Of a stretch of 64,000 nucleotides of DNA, positions 36,110-45,554 are shown piece by piece. How positions within the stretch are numbered: the stretch's first letter is position 1; the number at the start of each line of letters is the position of its first letter. A program made the translations under genes and the position numbers. The stretch is taken from contig UQHF01000013.1 of assembly GCA_900540785.1 (NCBI GenBank), forward strand, positions 1-64,000, given 5' to 3'. This stretch comes from an uncultured Blautia sp. GTDB lineage: Bacteria; Bacillota; Clostridia; Lachnospirales; Lachnospiraceae. The notes below the pieces were generated by a model, which was not told the DNA's origin, did no database searches, and was given only the letters and a program-made list of their open reading frames with translations.

Positions 36110-38689
36110 TCACACCTCCTGTTTTTTCGTTGGAATCCGAAACTGCCAGTTTCCACTTCCCACTGTTATTGTCTCCTTCTCTTCTGTTTTGACATAGGCC
36201 GTCAAATTTGGAGGAATCTGTATTTCCAAACGGATTCCTTTTTCTTCCCGCTTCCAATGTACACCGATCACGCCATAGGGATGAAGCAGCTTCACTTTGC
36301 AATATTCCATGTCTTCAGGAAAATACGGCTCAATTTCCACCTCTCCAAAAGTTTTGTCTGAATGAAGAAGACGAATTCCTCCCAATCCTCCGTAAAACCA
36401 CTCTTCAATCCCACCCAACATAAAATGATTCTGAGATCCATGACAGTTTCCAGGCTCGGGACCATCCCAATCCTCTGTAAGAGTTGTTGCTCCATTCACC
36501 ACCTGATAGCCGTAACCCGGAGTCTCTGTCTGCTCTGTCATTTCATTAATCAAATCAGATAATTCATTCTGAATCGCAGCGGTAATCAGGAAGGGATGTC
36601 CTATATCGCCTGCAGTAACAGCATAATTTCGGTTCACAATATCTTTACGCAAGCGTTCTGTCACCTTCTCCCGGTATTTGTCCGGAACAAGCCCTGTTAC
36701 CAGACTCATTGCCTGTGCCGCCTGACTGCCTGTTGCATAACAAAAGGTCTGATCATCAAAAAATTGAAGATTATATTCTCTATATACCTCCCTGCGCAGC
36801 TTCTCCAACTCCTGAACCTCATCTTTTTTTCCTAAATATTCCGCGATTTTTTTCATAATACAGATGTCATAATAATAAATGCATGTGGCTGTCACTGGCA
36901 CTGGCGTATTTTGAGAAGCAGGCTTATTGGGTCCTATGTCAAGCCAATCGCCCAAACCATGATGCAGCACATGATGATGCGTTCTTGAAGTTAAATAGTC
37001 CAAATATCGTCTCATCGTTTCATAATGACGCTCCATTGTCGCAGTGTCTCCATAACGTTGATATAAATACCAGGGATTTAGAATGCAGGCGCTTCCCCAT
37101 TCCGGAGAATCTACAAATCCCTCATGGTATCCAAACACCACGTATTCCGGACAAATATCAGGAACCAAACCATTTTCCCTTTGGGAATCTGACATATCTT
37201 GTTCCTGCTTCTGATAAATGTTCTGCGTGTCATAGTTATACATAACTCCCGGTGCAATCAAATGCGTCTGTTCCAACCAGGGAAGACGTTCTCTATGAGG
37301 ACAGTCTGTGGTATAGCTTTTCAGGTTGCTTAAAATTGCCTGACAGATAATCTTATGAATATCATTGAACAACGGATTGGAGCAATGAAACTCTCCTGTC
37401 TGTTCAATGTCCGGATAAATAAATTCTCCAATGATCTTCTCTATAACCGGCAGCTTTCCCTTATTTTTCTCCAGATCCGGGACTGCCCCTTGAATTTGTA
37501 CATATCGAAATCCTGTATATGTAAAATCCGGGACAAATTCCTGCTCTGTCTCATCACTGATCAAATAAGTCCAGGCATATCCCTTTCCTGTCACACTCTG
37601 ATCAGGTATAAAAGAATCGTCAATGATTTCCCCCGGCGTCATAATAATCTTCGACCCTGCCGGCGCACTATTTTTGTGGATATAAATCCTTGCCCATCCG
37701 GAAAAATTTGTTCCAAAGTCATACAGCCAGATATTCTCACCAGTCTTTCTCACGCTCACCGGAGAATATTTCTGCATCACCCGGATAGGAGCAATTGGTG
37801 ATGCAATCAATTTACCATTCGGAGGCTGTACCTGCACTGCTGGCTCCCATGACTCATCCTCTACAAAATCCGGACATGAAAATTTTCTCTGTCTAACCTC
37901 AATTCTTCCATCATAATCTTCTCCGCCGTACATACAACAGAATCGAATAGGACTTTCTCCCATTTTCCAGGATGTATCTGTAAATACGCAATCCCTGGTG
38001 CCATCTTCATAAGTAAGATTCAACTGGATATTCACTTTCATCTTTCCATAGGAACGTTCGTAATATAAATAACGCCCTCCTGGAAGATTATACATCCCGT
38101 CCCCAAGCTTTACACCGATTCCATTTTTTCTCTCCTGGATTTCCCCTGTTACATCATACACAGAATAAAAGCTGGTCTTTCTATAATCTGTCCAACCAGG
38201 CTCCAGTACTCGATCAGAAATCTGTTTTCCGTTTATATAGCATACATGATGTCCCAGTCCACTCACATACATACGAGCCCGCACAACTCTTTTTTTTGCC
38301 TGAAAAATTCCTCGATAAAGATGATAACTGTGATCCTTCGTTTCCCCGATATAAATCCCCTTCCAGTCCTCTTTCTTATAAAGTCCTGTTTCAAACCAGG
38401 TTTTTTCACTTTTACTGCATTTACCGCTGGTTCCCTGTACCTCTACCTGCCATTCATACCTGGTATCTGACTGAAGGAGTTCTCCCTCATAAGGAATCTG
38501 TACCATCTTGTCCGACATCACCTGACCACTGTCCCATACACACTTTCCGTCTTTCTCTACACAAATCCGATAACTTTTCTGTTTCCAGTTTTTCTCCTCC
38601 GAAAAAATATTCCAGCTAAATACTGGATTTTTCACATCTATTCCATATGGATGTTCCCTATTTTCTGTTCGAAGTCTGATAATCTTCAT
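36110..38689 (-). CDS. GH78 alpha-L-rhamnosidase (second copy)
   Basis: 859 residues with no signal peptide. N-terminal Bac_rhamnosid_N-type domains ('FSWNIFSEEKNWKQKSYRIC', 'LEPGWTDYRKTSFYSVYDVT') are followed by the (alpha/alpha)6 catalytic domain. The catalytic segment is 'TTDCPHRERLPWLEQTHLIA', the 'DCPHRE..LWLEQ' variant that differs from the 'DCPQRDERLGWTGDA' form of the GH78 at 10581. Later motifs are 'HGLGDWLDIGP' and 'GATTLTEDWDGPEP'. The two GH78 genes thus belong to different subgroups and likely cut different rhamnosides. It follows the binding-protein gene after a long hairpin. Confidence 0.92.
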   Translation of the reverse strand: MKIIRLRTENREHPYGIDVKNPVFSWNIFSEEKNWKQKSYRICVEKDGKCVWDSGQVMSDKMVQIPYEGELLQSDTRYEWQVEVQGTSGKCSKSEKTWFETGLYKKEDWKGIYIGETKDHSYHLYRGIFQAKKRVVRARMYVSGLGHHVCYINGKQISDRVLEPGWTDYRKTSFYSVYDVTGEIQERKNGIGVKLGDGMYNLPGGRYLYYERSYGKMKVNIQLNLTYEDGTRDCVFTDTSWKMGESPIRFCCMYGGEDYDGRIEVRQRKFSCPDFVEDESWEPAVQVQPPNGKLIASPIAPIRVMQKYSPVSVRKTGENIWLYDFGTNFSGWARIYIHKNSAPAGSKIIMTPGEIIDDSFIPDQSVTGKGYAWTYLISDETEQEFVPDFTYTGFRYVQIQGAVPDLEKNKGKLPVIEKIIGEFIYPDIEQTGEFHCSNPLFNDIHKIICQAILSNLKSYTTDCPHRERLPWLEQTHLIAPGVMYNYDTQNIYQKQEQDMSDSQRENGLVPDICPEYVVFGYHEGFVDSPEWGSACILNPWYLYQRYGDTATMERHYETMRRYLDYLTSRTHHHVLHHGLGDWLDIGPNKPASQNTPVPVTATCIYYYDICIMKKIAEYLGKKDEVQELEKLRREVYREYNLQFFDDQTFCYATGSQAAQAMSLVTGLVPDKYREKVTERLRKDIVNRNYAVTAGDIGHPFLITAAIQNELSDLINEMTEQTETPGYGYQVVNGATTLTEDWDGPEPGNCHGSQNHFMLGGIEEWFYGGLGGIRLLHSDKTFGEVEIEPYFPEDMEYCKVKLLHPYGVIGVHWKREEKGIRLEIQIPPNLTAYVKTEEKETITVGSGNWQFRIPTKKQEV

Positions 38690-38723
38690 ATCTGTCTCTA
38701 TCCTTTTCTTTTATTTTTTCAGA

Positions 38724-38794
38724 ATATAGGAAAGTCCGGAAAAGTCGGAGAAAACCTTGTTTCCTTTCCTTTTCCGGACACCTTTATCCTATAT
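38724..38794 (-). terminator. long hairpin between the binding-protein and GH78 genes, likely partial terminator
   Basis: ATATAGG/CCTATAT outer arms and GTCCGGAAAAG/CTTTTCCGGAC inner arms form a long stem in the 146-bp gap. Such hairpins after a binding-protein gene commonly protect its mRNA and reduce read-through to downstream genes. Confidence 0.6.
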
Positions 38795-38835
38795 GTGTTT
38801 TTTTGTCCGTAAAATGTAAACCATTATTTTTTCAC

Positions 38836-40581
38836 TTATTCTGGTTTTACTGTATTTTCATTAAGCATGGTAATGATGTCGTCAAAAGCAGTATCTGTCT
38901 GGCTCTTAATATCTTCTACATAGGATGCCCATACGTCGTCATCGTTAATATCCATCTCTCCGGTTATGAATTGAACAGACAGTTCTCTTGCACGCTTGTC
39001 ACAGGTACCTTCATAAGAAAGCTGCGCCTTCTGTCCGGATTCCTCCGGTGTCAGGTAAACTACTGGAGGACGGTCATAAGGAGCAACCGATTCTTCGCCT
39101 CCAAGCTTATTGGTTTCCACCCAGTATTTACTTATATAGTAACCTTCCTCTGGATTCCACCACGGTTCCGGTTTTGCAGATACATCCAGTAATGCGTTAA
39201 AGTCCATAGGATTAAACACCATACCGGTACGACATACGCCAGAAGCAGTAAGTCCATAATTTCCAGTCTGTACTGCCGGGTCTTCCGCAGATGTTATATC
39301 ATCAGAGTATACCTTTTTACCATCCTCAGCTGCTGTATATGTCTGCCCTTCAACGCCCCAGTTCATCAGATTGACCATCTCGTCTGAATACTGATAATCA
39401 AGCATAGCTACTACATGTTCCGGATGCTCGGTCGCTGCACTGACATAGATACCCATTCCAGAGTTCAGAGACTTTCCTCCCTGTCTGGATCCCCATTTCC
39501 ACGGAGTTCCATAATCCTCGTTCTCCGGCAGGAAAGCAAGTCCCCATTCCTGCCCTTCTTCCATCATGGCATCATTCCAGCCCTGTACGCTTCCTGACCA
39601 AAGCGTCGGACAAAGCACACCCACACCCGTGGTAGCCTTAGTTGTAGCTGCATTCGTGTCTGCAGTTGCAAATTCCGGATCGATATACCCTTCTTTATAA
39701 AGACTGTTCAGGTATTTCAGCATCTCACGGTAATTATCTTCGATCGGGCCAAATCTCCAGGTCCCCTCATCATAGTACAGACAATCCCATGTATGAAAGA
39801 TTCCCACAAAGCCTCTCTGAAGACCATAATCCAAAGTGCTGTTGATGATCGGATACTGAGCATCAATCTCACCTGCATCGATTTTTTCTTTTATTGTCTT
39901 ACAAAGCTCCGTAAATTCATCTAAAGTAGTTGCTGGCTCAAGTCCAAGTTCCTTAAGAAGATCAAAGCGATATGCAAAAGAGGTGAAGGATTGTGCGCCC
40001 TGGATATTATCCGGATTGTAAAAGCCATCCATAAAGTAATACATGGAACCGTCTTCCATCTTCGCATAATCTTCTCCGCCTGACGTACCCTGCATATATT
40101 CCGGATAATACTTCATATAATCCATATAATCACTTAAGTTCAGAAGAATTCCATCATCGCCGTATTCATTTACTGCCGCCCCCTTGGTTACAGTAGCCAT
40201 ATCCGGAATGCCCCCTGACTGAAGTACTACCAGCTCATTGCTCGCGTAATCTAAGGAGTTTGTTCTTTGCCATTCAATCTCTACTTTACAACCAAGGTAA
40301 TGCTCCATCGCTTCCTGCCAGAGTTTCTGTATCTGTGTTCCTTCAGAAGACATCTGATAGGTGGCAATACTCGCTTTTAGCTTTAAAGTTCCGTCCTTAA
40401 TCTCTGGAAGATCGATTCCATTGTCCTTTGCCGTTGCCAAGGTACTAATATCCAGCTCCAGCTCCGGTACAGAATTGGGATCAAACTTTGAGGTTTCAGC
40501 AGCATAAACAGATACTGCTGCACTTGCTGACATCACTGCCGATAAAACAAGCGCTGTGATTTGTTTTGTTCTCTTTTTCAT
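38836..40581 (-). CDS. extracellular solute-binding protein of the second ABC importer
   Basis: 581 residues, of the large LplA/YtcQ-like binding-protein group. The signal peptide 'MKKRTKQITALVLSAVMSAS' is followed by 'VSVYAAETSK', an AXA-type cleavage site with no lipobox. The mature protein has 'LQKLWQEAMEHYLGCKVEIEW'-like features and 'NWGVEGQTYTAAEDGKKVY', typical of importers for complex oligosaccharides under YesM/YesN control. It is encoded after the two permeases on the same strand, unlike the first importer, where it comes first. The hairpin after it may raise its expression. Confidence 0.9.
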   Translation of the reverse strand: MKKRTKQITALVLSAVMSASAAVSVYAAETSKFDPNSVPELELDISTLATAKDNGIDLPEIKDGTLKLKASIATYQMSSEGTQIQKLWQEAMEHYLGCKVEIEWQRTNSLDYASNELVVLQSGGIPDMATVTKGAAVNEYGDDGILLNLSDYMDYMKYYPEYMQGTSGGEDYAKMEDGSMYYFMDGFYNPDNIQGAQSFTSFAYRFDLLKELGLEPATTLDEFTELCKTIKEKIDAGEIDAQYPIINSTLDYGLQRGFVGIFHTWDCLYYDEGTWRFGPIEDNYREMLKYLNSLYKEGYIDPEFATADTNAATTKATTGVGVLCPTLWSGSVQGWNDAMMEEGQEWGLAFLPENEDYGTPWKWGSRQGGKSLNSGMGIYVSAATEHPEHVVAMLDYQYSDEMVNLMNWGVEGQTYTAAEDGKKVYSDDITSAEDPAVQTGNYGLTASGVCRTGMVFNPMDFNALLDVSAKPEPWWNPEEGYYISKYWVETNKLGGEESVAPYDRPPVVYLTPEESGQKAQLSYEGTCDKRARELSVQFITGEMDINDDDVWASYVEDIKSQTDTAFDDIITMLNENTVKPE

Positions 40582-40691
40582 CTTTTGATAGCCTCTCTTT
40601 CTCTTTTTATTTTTTGATATATAATCTTATGAATCGCCAATGAATCATCCTGTCAAGACGATCATAAAACTTCAGATGCTTTTATCCAGCG

Positions 40692-41600
40692 TCAGCCTTT
40701 TACTGCCCCTACCTGCATACCTTGAGCAAAGTATTTCTGCAGGAATGGATATAGAATTAGTACTGGAAGAATCGTTGCAATAACGCAGGCATACTGTACA
40801 TTCAATTTATTTAATTCTCCGTTTCCGATCATTTGCTGAGAATTACTCATGGCCGCCAGTCCAGAGTTTACAAATACAATCTTTCTCAAAATCATCTGAA
40901 TAGGCAGCAACTTATCTGTCTTGATATAAAGCAAAGCATCGTAGTAACTATTCCATACATTTACAACAGAAAACAGACCAAAGGTCGCATACAAAGCCTT
41001 AGAAAGAGGAACGTAGATACCTGTGAGAATCTTAAATTCTGAAGCTCCATCTATTTTGGCTGCTTCTCGGATTTCTGTGGAAATTCCATTATAGAACGAA
41101 CGATATACAAAAACATTATAAGCTAAAACTGCATTTGGAAAAATCAATGCCCACCAGGTATCCATCAGGTTCAGGTTCTGGATCAATATATATGTAGGAA
41201 CGGTTCCGCCCCCAAAAAACATTGTGATCAGAAGTGCCACTGTAAGGAACTTCTTCAGCACAAAATTTGGATATGTAAGCGCATAGGCTATACCAGATGT
41301 ACATACCAGATTGACTGCTGTGGAACCTAATGCAATAATGATCGTATTCAAATAAGCTCCCCAAATGTTCTGTTCCTGAAACAACATTTTATATCCTTCC
41401 AGTATGATTTCTTTTGGGAAAAAACTAACCTGTCCAGTAGAAATCATCTGATTACTGGACAATGATACTGCTATTACATTTAGAAATGGATACAAAAATA
41501 CAATTGAAATCATTGCCATCAGGATAATCAGTGCTACGTCAAAAACTCGGCTGCCATAATGAATCTTATTCTTTTTCGTTGTTCTTACTGCTTTTGACAT
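40692..41600 (-). CDS. carbohydrate ABC transporter permease (LplC/YtcP type)
   Basis: 302 residues, six helices, EAA loop 'EAAKIDGASEFKILTGIYVP', C-terminus 'QKYFAQGMQVGAVKG' as in the LplC family. It is encoded 15 bp after the LplB-type permease. No ATPase is encoded in the locus, so a shared MsmX-type ATPase must serve it. Confidence 0.93.
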   Translation of the reverse strand: MSKAVRTTKKNKIHYGSRVFDVALIILMAMISIVFLYPFLNVIAVSLSSNQMISTGQVSFFPKEIILEGYKMLFQEQNIWGAYLNTIIIALGSTAVNLVCTSGIAYALTYPNFVLKKFLTVALLITMFFGGGTVPTYILIQNLNLMDTWWALIFPNAVLAYNVFVYRSFYNGISTEIREAAKIDGASEFKILTGIYVPLSKALYATFGLFSVVNVWNSYYDALLYIKTDKLLPIQMILRKIVFVNSGLAAMSNSQQMIGNGELNKLNVQYACVIATILPVLILYPFLQKYFAQGMQVGAVKG

Positions 41601-41615
41601 TTTCTTTTCCCTCCA

Positions 41616-42566
41616 TTACCATAGACTATTCTCTGGATCCATTTTCCGAACGACCATGTTCGTGCCAAATACCAGAGCAAAGCATACAACTGACAGGAAC
41701 AGATTGACTGCTGTTGAATAGGAGAACTGTCCTTCTACAATACCCTTCTGATATACAAAAGTAGAAATAACGTCCAAAGCACTACGGTTTGTATCATTCT
41801 GCATTAAAAGTATCTTCGTAAAATCCATATTTAATACCGTTCCCACATTCATGATCAGAAGAATTGTGGCTGTGGGTTTTATCGTTGGCCATGCAATATT
41901 TTTTATCTTCTGCCAGCGATTTGCTCCATCAATATTTGCCACATCGTAAAGCGTTGTATCTATGTTGGATAAAGCTGCTAAATAAATAATCGACCCCCAT
42001 CCTACGCCCTGCCACACTGCAGAGCCTACATATTCTAATAGGAAATATGTGCTTCCTGAATTCATGTTCACTCTTGCCATTCCGAAAAATTCCCGAATAT
42101 CATTGAACAGTCCTGTTGTGGATCCAAAACCATTAAGCATGGAGCAAATAACTACAATAGAAATAAAATGTGGTATATAAGAAATTGTCTGTACAACCTT
42201 CTTATACCTTTTTCCTTTCAGCTCATTAAGTAAAAGGGCAAAAATAATTGGTGTAGGAAAGGTAAAAAGCAAGGTCATCGCGCCTACTTTAAATGTATTC
42301 CAGATAATTTTCGAACTGTTTACATTTTTAAAAAATGTCACAAAATTTTTCCATAAAGGATCCAGCCATTCACTTCCCCAGACTCCCTTTGCCGCACTGT
42401 AGTCTTTAAATCCAATAAGAATTCCGTAAATCGGTAGATACTTAAAAATAAATATCAGAATAATCGCCGGAAGAGCCAGAAAAATCAATTGTCTCTGCCT
42501 GTACAGCTGCTTCCAAAATGAAACTTTTGCTCCAACTACAGCGGTCGTTGTTTTTTGTTTTCTCAT
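41616..42566 (-). CDS. carbohydrate ABC transporter permease (LplB type)
   Basis: 316 residues from the ATG at 42566, with AAGGG 8 nt upstream; the longer frame to 42635 would start upstream of the promoter box. N-terminal 'QRQLIFLALPAIILIFIFKY' helix, then 'YGILIGFKDY' and an EAA-like loop 'DVANIDGANRWQKIKNIAWP', all typical of LplB permeases. First gene of the importer/GH78/GH106-like/GH42 operon. Its promoter region carries one of the four shared regulatory sites (42596-42647). Confidence 0.93.
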   Translation of the reverse strand: MRKQKTTTAVVGAKVSFWKQLYRQRQLIFLALPAIILIFIFKYLPIYGILIGFKDYSAAKGVWGSEWLDPLWKNFVTFFKNVNSSKIIWNTFKVGAMTLLFTFPTPIIFALLLNELKGKRYKKVVQTISYIPHFISIVVICSMLNGFGSTTGLFNDIREFFGMARVNMNSGSTYFLLEYVGSAVWQGVGWGSIIYLAALSNIDTTLYDVANIDGANRWQKIKNIAWPTIKPTATILLIMNVGTVLNMDFTKILLMQNDTNRSALDVISTFVYQKGIVEGQFSYSTAVNLFLSVVCFALVFGTNMVVRKMDPENSLW

Positions 42567-42595
42567 CCCGTTTTCCCTTCTCTCTTTTTTATTTA

Positions 42596-42647
42596 ATTTT
42601 ATCAATTTTAGTGGAGAAAACAATGGAACGGTCATGTCTGTTTTATG
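42596..42647 (-). promoter_or_regulatory. regulated promoter of the importer operon (shared two-half-site box)
   Basis: On the minus strand TTACATA (42649-42644 region) and TTCCAT (42628-42623) form two direct half-sites 22 bp apart. The -10 box TAAAAT (42601-42596) lies 21 nt after the second half-site, and there is no good -35 box. The same arrangement occurs at 42678-42730, 47214-47266 and 60266-60317. This is the site of an activator, most simply the YesN-like regulator encoded at 44687. Confidence 0.55.
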
Positions 42648-42677
42648 TAAGTTTCTTATCTGTTATCAAGAATTTTC

Positions 42678-42730
42678 CATAGCAAATCGTAGATTTTTCC
42701 ATGTTATCTCTTCAAATGTTCATGTACAAT
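42678..42730 (+). promoter_or_regulatory. regulated promoter of the YesM/YesN-like operon (shared two-half-site box)
   Basis: Half-sites TTTTCCATAG (42673-42682) and TTTTTCCATG (42694-42703) lie 22 bp apart, and the -10 box TACAAT (42725-42730) starts 22 nt after the second CCAT. The 28-bp segment 42678-42705 matches 47214-47241 at the CATAG, TAG and TTTTTCCATGTT blocks, with the same distance of 47 nt from CATAG to -10. The leader would be about 106 nt and contains the C10 tract. Confidence 0.6.
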
Positions 42731-42780
42731 AGAAGATGTTTTCCAAACACATATTACATATAAATATGAAGCAATTATTA

Positions 42781-42790
42781 CCCCCCCCCC
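42781..42790 (+). repeat. run of ten C residues in the leader of the sensor-kinase gene
   Basis: A homopolymer of ten C lies 53 bp before the kinase start codon, inside an otherwise AT-rich leader. Such runs are prone to length change by slipped replication. Confidence 0.9.
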
Positions 42791-42842
42791 ATTTTTTCTG
42801 ACAATTTCCAAGAAAATGGTAAATACTTCAGGAGGAACGGCA

Positions 42843-44642
42843 ATGTTTCAAATCTCATTTTTTAAACGACAATTTTTATTTTCCCTGAAAAAGCAGTTTT
42901 TATTTATTATTGCTTTTCTTTTTTTGTGTATCGGGCTGATTACATCGTTTACATGTATGGAATATATACGACTGCACACCACTGTGGTACGCCAAAATAT
43001 GGATCTGTATTCCTCTCAGCTTTCCCGCTCTGTAGGAGATACGTATCAGATTTGCCGCAACATTGCCAATACACTGGCATATAATCAAATCCTGCAAAAC
43101 TATCTGACTGCCAAAGTTCCTTCCGACAAATATGACAATTATAATCTGGCATATAATCAGCTTACCAGCATGATGGCACTTTCCCCTTACATCCGTGATA
43201 TTGCAGCCATCAATGACAACGGTAATTTTATAGCTGTATATGGCTCCAAACAAACCTATATGAACCAGGAAGATTCCATCGCATTACCTTGTCATTCTCT
43301 TCATTCTTTAGGAATGGCCAAAATCAAAAATTCAAACTGCCATGTTTTGGGTATGCCTGTGTTCCAGTTAAAAGAGACTGAGCCAAAGCAGATTGGAACA
43401 CTGTTCCTTGCAGTCGATATTAGTATGTTTTTTCAGGAACAACCTGTCATGGATAGCGGTTACGTTCCAGAATATCTCCTGATTGATCAAAATAAAAATA
43501 TCCTTTATGGGGAACAAGCTTATTATGATTCTGTTGCCTCCGGTCAGGAAACTGCAGAGGTTCAAATAAACTCCCATACCTATTATGTCAGTCAGCATGC
43601 CCTTCCTCTGGACGATACAAATTTTTATATGTTTATTGATAAGGACATTATTTCTTCAGCTGGAAAACGCATCGGCATACTGCAGATTAAAAGCATGGGG
43701 ATCCTGCTGTTGATCGTAGGCATTATCATGTTTCAGATTTACCGGCCGCTGATTAAATCTTTGCAAAAACTTACCAGTTTCATGATGGATATTACTGGGA
43801 ATAATCAAAGCTGTAAAACTGGCATTGTGCTTCGTCAAGGACTGGTAGGATCCACGGAAATCAAAGAAATTACCGATGCATTTAATGCCATGCTCCTGCA
43901 TACCTATGAGCTAAATCATACAATCTTTGAAAACTATACTCATATGTACGAAATGGATCTTAATAATAAAGAAACAGAGATCGCCTACCTGCGCAGCCAG
44001 ATTAATCCTCATTTTCTTTATAACACGCTGACAATGATCTGTGGAATGGCTTCTGCAAATCTACAAAAAGAAATCATTGATACTGCCGGTGCACTTTCTT
44101 CTATTTTCCGCTACAGTATCAAAGGAGAATCTATGGTTCCCCTTCATGAAGAAATGGAAATTGTTCAATCCTATATAAAAATTCAAACATATCGATTTGG
44201 AAATCGTTTCACAGTAACCTATGAACTTCCTGAAGAATTTCATAAATGTCTGATTCCCAAAATGGTGATACAGCCCATCGTAGAAAATGCTATTGTGCAT
44301 GGTCTGGAGCCAAGCCTGAAACCAGGAACTCTTCTGATCGGAGCTGGACGTAATCCCGAAAAAGGATATCTGGCAATTTGGATTTATGATACTGGAGTTG
44401 GAATGAAGCCTGAAAAGCTGGAGCAGCTACAAAAAATGCTGCAAAAACCTGTTCATTCTTCTGATACGATCATGGATTCCTATAATGCTATGGATATACA
44501 GCATCATGACAGCATTGGCCTTTTAAACGTCAACAGCCGCATGATTCTTTCTTTTGGAGATGAATATCATCTGCTCCTGGATTCTGAGGAAGGTATTGGT
44601 ACAAATATACAACTTCGAATTCCTTACCGGACTAAGGATTAA
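42843..44642 (+). CDS. YesM/LytS-type sensor histidine kinase
   Basis: 599 residues from the ATG at 42843, with AGGAGG 7 nt upstream; the frame opening at 42816 lacks a ribosome site. Helix 1 (about 17-37) and helix 2 (about 283-302) flank a dCache-like sensor domain of about 240 residues, followed by HAMP. The His_kinase motif 'LRSQINPHFLYNTL' (His390) and ATPase boxes 'IQPIVENAIVHGLEP', 'IYDTGVGMK' and 'IGLLNVNSRM' are intact. It forms an operon with the AraC-type response regulator and a membrane-anchored binding protein, divergent from the importer. Likely senses an extracellular oligosaccharide, perhaps through that binding protein. Confidence 0.93.
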   Translation: MFQISFFKRQFLFSLKKQFLFIIAFLFLCIGLITSFTCMEYIRLHTTVVRQNMDLYSSQLSRSVGDTYQICRNIANTLAYNQILQNYLTAKVPSDKYDNYNLAYNQLTSMMALSPYIRDIAAINDNGNFIAVYGSKQTYMNQEDSIALPCHSLHSLGMAKIKNSNCHVLGMPVFQLKETEPKQIGTLFLAVDISMFFQEQPVMDSGYVPEYLLIDQNKNILYGEQAYYDSVASGQETAEVQINSHTYYVSQHALPLDDTNFYMFIDKDIISSAGKRIGILQIKSMGILLLIVGIIMFQIYRPLIKSLQKLTSFMMDITGNNQSCKTGIVLRQGLVGSTEIKEITDAFNAMLLHTYELNHTIFENYTHMYEMDLNNKETEIAYLRSQINPHFLYNTLTMICGMASANLQKEIIDTAGALSSIFRYSIKGESMVPLHEEMEIVQSYIKIQTYRFGNRFTVTYELPEEFHKCLIPKMVIQPIVENAIVHGLEPSLKPGTLLIGAGRNPEKGYLAIWIYDTGVGMKPEKLEQLQKMLQKPVHSSDTIMDSYNAMDIQHHDSIGLLNVNSRMILSFGDEYHLLLDSEEGIGTNIQLRIPYRTKD

Positions 44643-44686
44643 TGCAGCAACTGGAAATTTTACACATCAGAAAAGGAGAACTAAGT

Positions 44687-45514
44687 ATGTACCAGGCAAT
44701 TATTATAGACGATGAACAATGGGTGATTAAAAGTCTGATCGCCACTATTGAGGATCAGGAATATTTTGAAATTGTGGGAGAATTTTATGATGGCTTTTCT
44801 GCTTTTTCCTACATCCAGGAACACAAGCCAGATTTGGCTTTTATTGATGTTCAGCTGCCTGGAATGAATGGTCTGGAACTTCTCCAATCTGCAAAGGAGC
44901 AAAATCTTCCTACATTATTCATTGTTATCAGCGGTCACGCAGAATTTGCTTACGCTCAAAAAGCACTATTTAATAATGCTATAAGCTACTGCCTGAAACC
45001 GTTTTCCAGAAATGAACTGATGGATTCTATGCAAAAAGCTTATCACATTCTGGAAAATCATGTCTCCAGTCTTTCCGTTTCTGATAGCGGTGCCTGCCAG
45101 GAGGAAGAAAAGCTTCCTGGAATTCCAGAAGACTTCCTCCCTCCGGAGCATCTGAAAACAGAAAATAAGCTGATACAATCCATGTTAGATTACATTTCTG
45201 ACTATTATGCGGAAGATATTTCCATCCAGCTGCTCGCGGATCTCACCTGCATTACTCCTAATTATGCCAGCCAGCTTTTTAAGGAGGAAGTTGGAAATAC
45301 TTTCAGCAGCTATTTAACGAATACACGCATTTATCATGCTTCAAAGCTTCTTCTGCATACGAATATGCAGATTTTCATGGTTGCAAACGAGGTAGGATAT
45401 AAAGACTATTTTTATTTTGCAAAAGTATTCAAGCGTTTTACTGGTTACACGCCAACTTCCTACCGCAGCACCTTCCGACAAGATAACGCTCCCGACTCTG
45501 ATAGTCTGATGTAA
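44687..45514 (+). CDS. YesN-type response regulator with AraC DNA-binding domain
   Basis: 275 residues from the ATG at 44687, with AAAAGGAG 8 nt upstream. Receiver domain: D8/D9/E10 pocket, phospho-acceptor Asp54 in 'AFIDVQLPGMNG', 'ISYCLKPF'. Two HTH motifs of the AraC domain follow at about 165-265 ('ISIQLLADLTCITPNYASQL' and 'MQIFMVANEVGYKDYFYFAK', then 'FKRFTGYTPTSYR'). AraC-type domains bind tandem half-sites about 21-22 bp apart. The four shared boxes in this locus have exactly that geometry, so this protein is the best candidate for their regulator. Confidence 0.93.
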   Translation: MYQAIIIDDEQWVIKSLIATIEDQEYFEIVGEFYDGFSAFSYIQEHKPDLAFIDVQLPGMNGLELLQSAKEQNLPTLFIVISGHAEFAYAQKALFNNAISYCLKPFSRNELMDSMQKAYHILENHVSSLSVSDSGACQEEEKLPGIPEDFLPPEHLKTENKLIQSMLDYISDYYAEDISIQLLADLTCITPNYASQLFKEEVGNTFSSYLTNTRIYHASKLLLHTNMQIFMVANEVGYKDYFYFAKVFKRFTGYTPTSYRSTFRQDNAPDSDSLM

Positions 45515-45554
45515 ATTTTTATTTTACGATTTAACGAGGAAAGGAAAACTATTT

